From Jimgerdemannia flammicorona (taxonomy: Eukaryota > Mucoromycota > Endogonomycetes > Endogonales > Endogonaceae): DNA of 31,590 bases. Position numbers and translations under genes: made by a program. The notes under the pieces were generated by a model. It saw only the letters and a program-made list of their open reading frames with translations. It was not told the origin of the DNA and did no database searches. This document shows, in pieces, positions 20,650 to 30,900 of this stretch (its first letter is position 1; each line of letters opens with the position of its first letter). The DNA lies in NCBI GenBank assembly GCA_003990745.1, contig RBNI01000420.1:1-31590 (forward strand). Reading direction: 5' to 3'.

Positions 20650-21754
20650 ATGGCATTGTAGAAAAGTGTTTCGGACATTTACGATGGAAGTTCTGTTATA
20701 AGGATCAGTCTTGGTTTTTCTACTCAGTGTACGTTTTGGCCATCACTTCGAATAAATGATTTCTTATATGTCAACGGTCTCCTTATCAGTTATCTATCAC
20801 ATATCCGCCATTAGTGTCATGCTGTGCCCCCTCTGCGGGCTCTATTGAATGTGGACTGGTCGGTCATTTTGGGACAAACTTGATAGTTGATCAGGGGTGT
20901 CTGCCATCACGAACGAATTTAAGTTGTCGCTACGGTAGTATATCGGTTCATTGTTTGGTGGTGTATGAGGTTGTGGGCAGTGGTGATCTTCATAGCTCAT
21001 TACCTATATAATTGACACTTTGTGGCCATATTTTCTGCAAATAATTTACCATTACCCATGCCTGCCCAATTAATTCGTATTTCGACATTGTATATACTAC
21101 GATGAAACTTGACATGTAAATAGATCAAAAGCATACAAAACCCAACTATAAATTAGATTGGTCTTTCGCAAAAGTTTCATTAGGGCTGTTTCATGATTGT
21201 ATTCCACACTCACAATTTGCACGAGAATGCTCATAGTATTCACTGTTCTGTCAGCCCGATTTGATATAATTACCATCCGCAGCTCAGCTCATTTGATACT
21301 GTGACGTCGACAATTTTGTTCCGACGTGAGCGGCCTACTAGATCAGATATACCATACAAGCATCACACGACCGGACGACCGGATTCGCGCTTGTATATAC
21401 ACCGCAAGCGTCTTGATCATCCTGTACCTCTTCCACAACGCTGCAAAATGCGTGTCGTTTTATGTCTGGCACATCGTACAGGTATGGCACCCCTTCTACG
21501 CGCTAAAAATTGTTAACCGCAAAAGGCAGCATTTCACAACGCCTCGCATCCATTCAACATTGACTGGCTAGCTAAGGATGTAGTAGTTTTCGACGCTCAG
21601 AAGGACGGTGACTGTAAAAAATTTAATAATTAATTGAGTGGCTTTGCGCAACGCGCAGTAATTACAAATTAGGGTCCCGATTTTGACATTGCGATCCAAA
21701 TCCAAGAACGCATCCGGATAACACCCCGCATCCGCACAAACACCCTTATCAAAC
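20650..21754. other. intergenic region between the spliced gene and the NLR gene
   Basis: Mixed-composition host DNA. It holds a polyadenylation-type AATAAA at 20751-20756. A GTG-started frame at 21326-21571 (81 residues) has a hydrophobic stretch (TASVLIILYLF) and could be part of an exon, but nothing supports it further. I see no RNA gene. The last 150 bases would be the promoter and leader of the NLR gene; no clear TATA box was seen. Confidence 0.5.
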
Positions 21755-24034
21755 ATGCGAGTATCCTTGATAAAGAGTGATAATCCCGGGGAAATGAGGG
21801 TCCGTGTCAAAGTCTCCGCCGATGATCATCCAGAGGTAGAGCTCGTCGACAGCCATTCTTTCAACCTCAAAGAATGCGAAGATCATCGACCCGTTACCGT
21901 CGAGGTTTTCACCAAGGGGCCCCTGTCGAGGCACCTCAGGAACTACGGAAAGATGTTGTTTAAGGCTCTCTTCTCAACAAATGAGTCTAGTATCGCCCGG
22001 AAACTGCTGAAGGAAATATCGCCAGCACCCGGTCGCGTCCTGCTCGAGCTCAACGGCGACAGTGACCTCGACATCATCCCCTGGGAATACGCGTGGACTG
22101 GAGAGGGATATCTGGTTCATCGTTGCATGTTCGCTCGGGTCCCCCAATGGAAATATCATCAGCTGCCTAGACTTCCGCTGCGCATTGTCGCCGTCCTTCC
22201 GGATCCTATTATTCCGCCAGATCATCCCGAAGCGAACCTTCCGGATTTGCATTTGAGCGACCAATTCCAGAACTTCATCAACAAACTCCACGCAAATGCC
22301 AAAAAAGTAATATTGGAGAGAGTATTTCCGCCAACCGTAGACCAGATGGGATTGCTATTCACAAACAAACCCGAGACGGCCACAGTGCTTCATTTCATGG
22401 GGCATTGTGGGTCGAAGAACGGTGCAAAGGCTCTCATCTTCGAACATAACGAATCTGGCGAACACGAATTCGTTGATACGTTACACCTCGTCAGCTTGTC
22501 CAAGAATCTACGGCTTGCCTTCCTCTCCGCCTGTGAGACTCGTGACATCGCCCGAGTCCTGTGCGAGCATGGCATTCCGTACTCCATCGGTTCGTACTGC
22601 TCCTTACCAGACGACCTCGCCCGCAAGTTTGAATCCAACTTCTATCAACTCCTCGCCGGCGGCTACACAGTCGAAATGGCGATGTGGAGGGCGCGCGTGT
22701 CTTTTCAGGACCGTGACGACGTTCGCCAAAGCGACTACTTCTCTGGGGCCATGGTGCTCTACTCGTCCACGTTTCGGAAAGATGACGGCGCGTTCATGTA
22801 CGAAGAGAGCAAACCCACAGTCGAATTCCACATGCCCCCCAACAACCTCGAGGACATCCCCACTACGTCGACGTTTCGTGGACGTAAAAAGGAACTTGGC
22901 GAATTGAACTCTATTTTGAGACGTATGGCAAATCGCAACACGGAGTCTTGTTTCGTGTGCACCATTGAAGGAATCGGCGGCCAGGGCAAGACGGCGATAG
23001 CCATTGAAGCAGTAAGAAGAACGGCACATCTCTTCCCAGGTGGAATCTTCGCTTGGACGTTCGATAGCGAGCCGATATCTATCGTTACATATTTTCAACG
23101 ACTGGTTGATGCCGTATTTCCGGAAGAGATTCTATCGAAGTTGAGAAACCGGACTGGCGGCGACGACGGAATGTTAGGGCGGGCCATTATCAAGGAGTTG
23201 GTTTCCTATCCGACATGTTTGTTGATTATCGATCATGTCGATGCCTTGAAACATGCAGAGGTCCTGGGCAACTTGGATGCTGTAGAGTTGTGTAAATGGC
23301 TTCGGGGAATTGTATTGACATCGAATTGCGCCGTCAAAATACTTGCAACATCGCGCGAGCCTCTAGGTTGGACGCGTGAGAAAACGGTGCATCTCGACGG
23401 CTTAACTGACGTTGACAGAGGAGTGGAGTTATTCATTCGAAATCTTGACGCAAAGGCAAAGCAGAGGATGGAGGAGACAGATGCAAGGCAGTTGGTGCAG
23501 GACCTCGTTAGGCTTGTAGATGGACATCCACTGTCTTTGGAATCTATTGCCTTTGCGTTCCACTTACCACAATATCGCAATGCTTCGCTTGAAGAACTAG
23601 TTCGTGAACAGTACATTGCCATGCTAGTAGATGGCTCACATGGATGCAGAAACCTTGAAACCCGTTTCCGACCAACGGTCAACACGCTCCCAGCGCAGCA
23701 GCGCCTAATATTATATATGTGTTCTCTTTTCACTGGACCAATCACAGGCGGGGTGATCGAATTCGTTCGTCATTTTGTTGAGAACTTCGGAGAATCTCCC
23801 GAAAGGATCGATTCTGGTGGGGCCATCGTAGAGAGACTGCAACAACTATGCACTCGCGGATTATTGGCTAAAAAAGATGACGAATACAGGATTAACATTG
23901 CGCTTAAGGAAGGCGTGAGACGGTGTAATTCTGAAATGGAACTACAACTTATTTTGCGGAAATATGACATCTACTGTGATACATTTGTAATTGGCATTTC
24001 CAGGCCATCTGAACATGGTGAGAAATGTAACTGA
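21755..24034 (+). CDS. CHAT-NB-ARC protein (fungal NLR-like), C-terminal sensor absent
   Basis: A 759-residue intact frame; an in-frame TAA 36 bases upstream fixes this ATG. N-terminal CHAT domain (about 85-340), a caspase-like cysteine peptidase fold: IIPWEYAW at 107-114, catalytic-type His in LHFMGHCG (His217) and Cys in FLSACET (Cys260). A linker follows, then an NB-ARC/STAND ATPase (about 375-620): FRGRKKEL, Walker A GIGGQGKT 406-413, Walker B LLIIDHVD 489-496, ILATSRE 529-535, and GHPL 590-593. A winged-helix-like region follows at 640-735. In such proteins the ATPase is a switch that releases the effector when a C-terminal repeat domain senses a ligand. Here no TPR, ankyrin or WD repeats follow; the frame ends soon after, and retroelement sequence begins at 24095. 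It may be an immunity or self/non-self gene cut by a transposon. Domain calls are firm; the role is inferred. Confidence 0.9.
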   Translation: MRVSLIKSDNPGEMRVRVKVSADDHPEVELVDSHSFNLKECEDHRPVTVEVFTKGPLSRHLRNYGKMLFKALFSTNESSIARKLLKEISPAPGRVLLELNGDSDLDIIPWEYAWTGEGYLVHRCMFARVPQWKYHQLPRLPLRIVAVLPDPIIPPDHPEANLPDLHLSDQFQNFINKLHANAKKVILERVFPPTVDQMGLLFTNKPETATVLHFMGHCGSKNGAKALIFEHNESGEHEFVDTLHLVSLSKNLRLAFLSACETRDIARVLCEHGIPYSIGSYCSLPDDLARKFESNFYQLLAGGYTVEMAMWRARVSFQDRDDVRQSDYFSGAMVLYSSTFRKDDGAFMYEESKPTVEFHMPPNNLEDIPTTSTFRGRKKELGELNSILRRMANRNTESCFVCTIEGIGGQGKTAIAIEAVRRTAHLFPGGIFAWTFDSEPISIVTYFQRLVDAVFPEEILSKLRNRTGGDDGMLGRAIIKELVSYPTCLLIIDHVDALKHAEVLGNLDAVELCKWLRGIVLTSNCAVKILATSREPLGWTREKTVHLDGLTDVDRGVELFIRNLDAKAKQRMEETDARQLVQDLVRLVDGHPLSLESIAFAFHLPQYRNASLEELVREQYIAMLVDGSHGCRNLETRFRPTVNTLPAQQRLILYMCSLFTGPITGGVIEFVRHFVENFGESPERIDSGGAIVERLQQLCTRGLLAKKDDEYRINIALKEGVRRCNSEMELQLILRKYDIYCDTFVIGISRPSEHGEKCN

Positions 24035-24094
24035 AATGTGGTGATCAGTTCATTTCAGTGCACTTGATCTAACATCTTATTATATTTATAACAG
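24018..24094 (+). other. candidate intron at the 3' end of the NLR gene
   Basis: The donor GTGAGA follows CATG at 24017, a branch-like CTAAC lies near 24069, and the acceptor AACAG is at 24094. Splicing removes the TGA at 24032 and adds 48 codons ending at TAG 24238, within the element C LTR. The alternative is that the TGA at 24032 is the true stop. Confidence 0.45.
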
Positions 24095-24112
24095 GAATAT
24101 CCACTATGCTAG

Positions 24113-24604
24113 AATGGCAACTCTGCAACATTCAGGCTCACGCTGGTGATGATGCGGACAGGACTTTTGGAATACAATACTATGATATTGTCAACATTCC
24201 TGGTACTAGCCACTATATTCTCCACTATTACCCTCAATAGTGATAAAGTAGAAGACTTCTGGCATCCCATCCTTCAGGACAACCCAGACCAATTTCTGCA
24301 AGGATTGATCTCAGTATTCCAAGGCCCAAGTATCCAAGTTAGATCTCCCCAAGACCCTACATTTGTTCCCTATTTTGTGAAAGAGAACCTCATAGACTGG
24401 AGAGCTCCAGACCTCCTTCCTGCCACTGAATATGATGATATCATTAGCAATGATGTCATCCTGCATAATATATATAAGACATGTGACGAAGCATACAAAG
24501 TATGTGAAATGTGTGATGATGACAAATTCGTGGACCTCATCTCCTTCAAAGACATCCTGACCTCTGATGATGAAGCCTCTATAGTTCTGAAAATTCTGCT
24601 CTAA
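24113..24604 (+). pseudogene. LTR-embedded frame of element C, better copy
   Basis: Open from the TAG at 24110 to TAA at 24602, at most 163 residues, without its original N-terminus. It contains STITLNSDKVEDFWHPILQD, FLQGLISVFQGPSIQVRSPQ, FVKENLIDWRAPDLLPATEY, then an acidic C-terminal half rich in Asp (SNDVILHNIYKTCDEAYK, MCDDDKFVDL). Two Cys pairs occur near the end (CDEAYKVCEMC). I see no catalytic motif and do not recognise the family. It lies inside an LTR and upstream of its TATA box. Agreement with the decayed minus-strand copy shows real past coding. Confidence 0.6.
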
Positions 24605-24831
24605 GTCTCTTGGTTACACTGAATAATTCTAGCACTGGCATTCTGATGTAATACTGAATAATGCCAGCACCAGTATTCTGATGTGACACCGAATTATACC
24701 AGTATTCTGAACCTGTACAACCATCAGTACCAACCCTGGAACTTAGCAGTTTTTTCTATCCTGGTATTTTATTTTAGTTATTGGAATTTATATTTAGCTT
24801 TATATCTTAGCAACCATTGAATTATATTTTG

Positions 24832-24839
24832 TATAAATA
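24832..24839 (+). promoter_or_regulatory. TATA box of the element C LTR
   Basis: TATAAATA, about 240 bases before the end of the LTR. The same box is at 9191-9198 in the other copy. Confidence 0.55.
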
Positions 24840-25050
24840 TCTCTCTTATTTCTTCTGAAATAAAGTCAGTTCTAGTTCACTTATACACAATCTCTTGCAA
24901 GCAATCTAAGAAAGAAGTTTGAGGACTATAAGACCTTGAGAAGGCACTCCAATAAGAACTTACTTATAACAAACTTAAGTTAGTCTAAGAGATATATCTT
25001 GAAGAGAATCTGGTATATTTGAAGGACTCAGCAACCACTACATGATAACT

Positions 25051-25067
25051 TGGTGCCTATTGACTAG
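25051..25067 (+). other. candidate primer binding site of element C
   Basis: TGGTGCC starts directly after the LTR end. It would pair with a tRNA ending GGCACCA. Only seven bases look specific, and the tRNA was not identified. Confidence 0.4.
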
Positions 25068-25167
25068 TGATTCAAGATGAATCCCTCACTTTCAAGCTGA
25101 AAAATAAACAACCTCCACAACAACTACCCTGACTACAAGAGTCACCCCTGCAAGAATTTAAGACAAG

Positions 25168-25840
25168 ATGGAAATGCATCCCCCCACATTCTATAGATAT
25201 ACTACTGAAGAGTCAATCCTGATCTTCATTGAAGACTTTGAACAATTCACTGCCATATGAATCCTTAGTATAGATACACAATTGGCCCTTCTACCAGTCA
25301 GCCTCAGAGGACCTACCAGAGACAAGTTCAATGTAGCATAATGATGCAGCCAAACTTGCCAACATGAAAGCCTTTCTCAGAACAATATACTATACTGAAG
25401 AGATCAAGCAAGCTCTCAAGGATCAACTCAATACTATCTGCCAGAGATATAGTAAAGATCCCAACTCATTCTATATCTGAATCTGCCACCAGATTGTCTT
25501 GGCTGGCTATGATGATGCCCTCAAGGAACAAATAGCAGATTCAACCTTCCTCAAAGGAGTTCACCCTGAAATTGCCCTAGCAATCCAGTCTACTTCAGCT
25601 GTACTGACCCTTGATCAGAAAGTGGTCTTTACATAGAGATATTGGACTACCAGACACCCTGCTGAATACTCAATAGATAAAATAACTAGCATCAAGATGG
25701 AGCCATCAAAGCCAACTAGTATTATATCCACTACAGTTGTAAACAGACAACTAACCTCATCTATCCCCAATAAGCCAAAGCTGACCCAGTAGAAGAACTT
25801 GCCAAGCAGTTTGCCAAGATGACTGCACACCATCTTTCTC
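25168..25840 (+). pseudogene. element C gag (broken, cut by the LINE)
   Basis: A Ty3/gypsy-type capsid frame starts at ATG 25168: PPTFYRYTTEESILIFIEDF, then TQLALLPVSLRGPTRDKF, which fits the usual gag pattern of F-x-G, W/F-x-x-x-F-E and a Leu-rich helix. After TAA TGA near 25340 the protein continues in the next frame with KAFLRTIYYTEEIKQALKDQ, DPNSFYI*ICHQIVLAGYDD and STFLKGVHPEIALAIQ. Stops at 25258, 25478 and 25634 are TGA/TAG. The sequence KNLPSSLPR/EELAKQFAKMTAHH near 25790-25835 is the last part recognised. No zinc knuckle, protease or RT follows, because LINE sequence takes over. Confidence 0.75.
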
Positions 25841-25912
25841 TACTACAATTCACATTACATACACTTTCACAACACACTTTCAAGTTATTTATTGGAGAAA
25901 GATACTAAGAAG

Positions 25913-27948
25913 ATGTCAAGCAGCAAGCAAGCCGATGCACATACTAGGTTGGGTGGACCTGAGGCTTTCGACTGGCAGCATGTTGGGAGGAGGCATGGGC
26001 TGGGGATGGGGTCTTTCAGTGGCTTAAGTGGACTGGGCAGCTTGGGTAGTAGAGGCGGCATCAGTGGGGGGGCTGGAGGACAGCAGGGGCGGAGCTTTAC
26101 AGATATGCTGAGGGCTGGGGGTTGGTCGATGGGAGCCCACAGTGATCAGGCTGGAGGGAAGGGGAAGCAGAAGGCTGAGGATACTGGGGGAGCTGGGCCT
26201 TCGCTGGTGGGAGGGGGGGGGAAGTGGAGGGACTGCTGGGGATAGTGGTAGGACTGCTGATAGTGGCATGATGGTGAATTAGGAAAAAAAAAGAGATGTG
26301 ATGGCTGATGGTCAGGGGGGGCAGGGGATCCCGATGTGGAAGGGGGACCTGGCAGATGATATGACAGGACTGGTGGTGGCCCCATTGCTCAAGAAGTCAA
26401 TCTCAGAGTTCATGGCTACCTTGTGCTTCCGGGGCTTGACAGTGATGGTGAGGATGGTCCAGGGGCTTATTTCGAGGCAGGTGGCTGGTGCAGCCTCGGT
26501 AAAGTTCTTGAAGGGTCTGGAGGGGATTGAGGTGGGCTTTGAGGAGGCTGGCCTACTGGACAAGGCCATGAAGACTGGAGTGGTGGTTGGGGAGGTAGTG
26601 GTTCCCATAGTGAGGTACTTAAGGTGGGACCCCAGGGTGGTACAGCTTCTGGTAAGGGGGGTGCCCACAGTGACTAAGGAGGAGACTAGGAGGAGGGTGG
26701 AGGAGGTGATGGTAGAGTATGGTGATGTGGTGGACATAGGCTTTCAGTTGTGGGAGGGGACAACTTTCAGGATAGGTGACATCAATGTCAGGATTTGGTT
26801 GGTAGGGAAGAAAGCCACCAGGAAGACAAGTGACTGGCCCTTGGTGATGATGTGGGGGGCCATTGTCTGTAAGGTGTCAAGGGTGAAAGGGAGTGAAGAG
26901 GAGGAGGAAGACTTGTTGGAGGCACTAGAGGAGTTGAGTGGTACTGTAGAGAGGAGGGTGAAGGCCTGGAAGCTGTATGAGGAGTTGATGCATCTGGAGG
27001 TTGTGGATGGGAAGCATATCTGTATGGATAAGAAGCAGTGGAAGTGGGCCCAGGGATGCAAGAGGCAGAGGGAGCTGTTGGCGAGTATGACAGGAGAAGT
27101 GAAGAAGAAGTCAGTTGGAGCTGAGGAGTCTGGAGGTGCTGAGACCAGTGTCTGGGCTGGTAAAGGAGGAGAGGAGGTGGAGGTGAAGGAGGCAGGGGCT
27201 GGGGGGAAGCTGGACAAGAACCCATTTGCTGATGGTACCTTCAAAGTGTGGGAGCCGGAGTTGGAGGCCACCCCCCCCCCACTTATCAAGAGGGGCCCAG
27301 TTGTGAAGAGAGGGACGACGGAGGATACATGGATGTAGGAGGCCCAGCAGGTGCACTTTGGGGTCCCTGATATGGGGCAAGGGGGTCAGGTGGTGGCAGT
27401 TGGCAAGGATGAGCTGGTGGATGTCTCTGAGGAGGAGTGGGATGAGGCTGCCAGTATAGGAGCTGATACTATGATGCTGGATACAGGGCAGCCAGGAACT
27501 CCAGGAGGGAAGGAGGTGGGGAACTTGTTATAGATATACAAGGTGATGGATAATCTCACAGCAGAAGCTTTGGGGGAAGTGGACCTGTGGGCAATACCTG
27601 AGGAGCATTGGGCACAGATTCTACAGGGTGATGGAATGGTGGAGGCACTAAAGGTGGAGATTCTGGGTATTTTCCTGGAGGAGGAGGGGTATGAGGTTGA
27701 TGAGGTGAGGAAGGCAGAGCTGGGGGTGGTTGCTGGTGAGCAGGCAGCCTACTGCTGGGCAGAGCATTATGGTTTGTAGCTCTGGCAGGAGGCCTGTCTG
27801 GAGTATCACAAGGAATTTGAGGAGTATGAAGATGGGGCAATGGTAGAACTTCTGAGAGAGTTGGCAGCACAGGAAGTAGGGGAGAGGGAACGAGCTGCTG
27901 AACATGTCTTGGACTTGGTGCAGGAGGAGCAGAATGCAGACTTGTAGA
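25913..27948 (+). pseudogene. LINE copy 2 ORF1 (frame-broken)
   Basis: Presumed nucleic-acid-binding ORF1 of a Tad1-like LINE. It starts at ATG 25913 (MSSSKQADAHTRLGG) with a Gly/Ser-rich N-terminus and runs to TAG 26244. It continues one base forward from about 26298 as a long frame. The break lies near runs of nine G (26213-26221) and nine A (26284-26292), typical slip sites. The second frame is 550 codons long, interrupted by TAG at 27336, 27531 and 27777 and ending TAG 27946. It holds a Glu/Lys-rich middle (SEEEEEDLLEALEELSGTVE, coiled-coil-like) and an acidic C-terminal part. No zinc knuckle was recognised. G is very frequent on this strand. Confidence 0.65.
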
Positions 27949-27978
27949 GGATGGGACTATGATATATCATTATTTCTT

Positions 27979-30900
27979 ATGAACAGTACAACCAACATTT
28001 TCTCCTTGAATGTGAATGGGTTAAGGGGCTCTGGGCAGCATAAGAACATTTTTACTTGGCTCAAGGGATTGGAGGCTGATCTCTTTTTACTACAGGATGT
28101 TTGATGTGAGGATGAGGATGATCGGGTAGAGTGGACAAGGGAATGGGGTGGGGCTACTGCTTGGTTTGGAAAGATAGCAATTTTGGTAAGGAAGGGTAGA
28201 GGTGACTTGGGGGATATCAGGAGCTGGGGTGATTGCTTGGTCTGGGGAGATTGGTATTAGCCAGGGTGGGAATTGGTGAAGGTGGGCTCTTGCTACTGCC
28301 CTGTAGCTAGGGGTGATAGAACTACATAGATTAGGGGGTTGCTGGAGGAGGGTATTCTCTTGGAGGAAGGGGTTGACATGCTCAGTGGGGACTTTAATAT
28401 GGTTTGGGATCAGTGTCTGGACAGGACTGATGGAGGGAGGAGTGCCAGGGGTAGAAGTGGAGGTCTGGATACATGGGAGGAGGTGGAGACATTGAGCTCC
28501 TTGGTGGATATGGGCAGAACAAGGTGGGGTGATGCCAGGGTCTACACACATTGGTTGAATAGCTTGGGCACAAGGATTGACTGGATTCTGATGGTGGAGT
28601 GCTGGGGTTCGGATGTTTGGAAGGCATTGGAAGTGGAGTGGTGCCCATGGTCTGATCACTGGAGACTGTTGGGGCAGGGGCAGTTTGGGGGGAGTGGAGA
28701 TGGACCTGGACATTGGCACCTTAACTCCTTTCTGCTGGCTGAGAAGGGGTTGTGGGAATTGTGGGTGGAGGACATTCAGGTGAAAGTTTTTAACTAGAGG
28801 CATGAGGGTTTGCCTGTGGCTGTCTGCTGGATGAGATTGAAAGAGACTGCAAGGGTTTATTGGGAAGGGGCTGGTAGAGAGGCCAGGAGGCAGAGGAGGA
28901 GGTGCATGAGGTGTGCTTCCAGCAGGCTGAGGAGACTACAAATGGATTGGACAGATTTGCTTACTGTTGTTGGGGCAGAGGATTGGAGGATTGAGAGGGC
29001 GAAATTGGAGATTGTGGAACTACAACAGGTATTGAGAGAAGAGGAGGAGATTCATATGCGGGGCATGGCTGCTAGGCTACAGTGGCAGGGGCTCGAGGAG
29101 GGTGAGCAGTCTACTAGGTACTTATCAAGACTTCTTAAAGCTAGGAGAGTGTGATATCAGTAGGATGGGGTCCTGGATGCTGATGGGGACATGATACACA
29201 GCACACAACAGATCTTAGGAGTGTTGAAGGAGAGATGGCAGGGCTTGTGGAGTGAGGGAGAAGGGGGTGCAGATGAGGAGGAGATTGCAGATATACTAGA
29301 AGAGTGGGGGCCACCACAAGTAGCTGGACTGGGTGACTTGATCTTACTGGTGCAGGGAGAGGAGATCCTGAGTATCCTGGCAGCAACTAAACTTGAGATG
29401 GTACCAGGGGAGAATGGATTGCCATGGGACTTCTGGAAGAAGATGATAAACATCCCCGGAGTTTTGGGTGAGATGGCTGCTCTCTGTGACCATGTCCTTC
29501 AGAGCGGTGAGTGGGTTGGAGAGCAGGATCTTGGGCTGGTGGCCTTATTGTACAAAGACAAGGAGAGGAGGGAAGACTGGAAGAACTGGAGGCCAATCAT
29601 ACTTCTGGATATAGACAGGAAGATGGTGACTAAGGTGATTGTTGCACAGCTGCAGAAAGTTGCCCAACAGGTGCTGAGGGAGGAGCAGTAGGGCTTTGTT
29701 GGGGGCAGACTTATAAGAGATGGGACTGCATGGGTTCATAGTATCATTGAAGGGGCCCAGGCCTGTGGCCTGGATGGAAGGTTGGTCTTTTTGGACCAGG
29801 AGAAGGCCTATGACCATGTATGGCAGGTGTGGCTGGGCAAGGTATTGGACCAAATTGGGGTTCCCCCAAGGTTTAGGGCCTCTATGTTGAGTCTGCTAGA
29901 GAGCAGTCAGGCAGCTCTGACATGTAATGGTCACCATAGGAGGGCATTTTCCTTGGGAAGAGGAATTCCCCAGGGGGACCCTCTGTCCCCTATTCTTTAT
30001 GCCCTTTCACTGGAGCCATTGATGGATAGGATTTGCCAAAAGGTGGCAGGGCTCTCTATATATGGTATAGTGTGGAAGGTGGGGGCCTTTGCTGATGATA
30101 TAGTGGTTGGACTTGGGTCTATAGCAGATGTAGAGGCACTTCAGGAGACTGTGGAATGGTATGAGGCTCACTTGGGGGTGAAGCTCAACTGGCATAAGTG
30201 TGAGACAATGGTGCTAGGGAATGGGCTAGTGGGTGAGGACATCATTGGAACAATTGTCCCTACTGGTGAGGTGGTGTGGTATCTGGGCATCTTCCTCTCT
30301 ATATTTGGTTCTGTCTTGCCATGAGTGTGGTGGGAGAGCAGGGTGAAAATTTGGTTAGAGACCCTTCGAGGATGGGGAGGCCACCATATCTCTCTAGCAG
30401 GGCAGGTGTCAATCCTGAATGTATATTGGTTCCCCAAGCTGTGGTATGTGGCATATCACCTTGACTTCCCAGTGTGGGTAGTGAAAAAGCTGATGAAGGT
30501 GGCTAGGGATTGGATTTGGGCAGGGAGGAGGTCCCAGGTCAGTTGGGATACTCTTGCAAGGCCAGTAGTCAGGGGAGGTCTTGGACTAGTGGACTTTCCT
30601 AAGAGGCTGCACTGCTTGTGAGCCTGGTGGTTGAAGAGAGCTGTAGAACTGCAGAGCAGTGGTTGGGAAGGTATGGGAGATGCAAACATCCCCTTGGGGG
30701 TCCTCCGGAGATCTGCTCTCTTTGGTGGGGCTGAATGGAATTTGGCGGCTGCAGTTCAAGGGCTTTTGGTGGGGCATGGCTGATGGAGCATACCAGATTG
30801 GCCTGCACTGGCAAGATAATGAGGGGGAGGCAGTGTGGGGGCCTAATATGTGGCATTGGGATAGATTGCTTCTGGGGGGTGCTCCACTTGCTATGTTTGA

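Larger units (their letters stand above)
24095..25050 (+). repeat. LTR of element C, second copy, 5'-truncated
   Basis: Matches the reverse complement of 15240-15537 plus 8960-9700. It lacks the first 590 bases of that LTR. The end CACTACATGATAACT at 25050 is followed at once by a primer-binding-like sequence and gag, so this is the 5' LTR of a partial element. The left edge coincides with the candidate splice acceptor of the NLR gene, to within the precision of a comparison by eye. Confidence 0.75.

Noticed and set aside
21326..21571. Small membrane-protein gene upstream of the NLR gene.
   Set aside because: It starts at GTG, has no recognisable family and only one hydrophobic stretch. Not enough to call a gene.
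24146..24604. A separate host gene of 152 residues just after the NLR gene.
   Set aside because: The sequence is repeated in reverse orientation at 9.47-9.70 and 15.24-15.54 kb and lies inside an LTR, so it belongs to element C.
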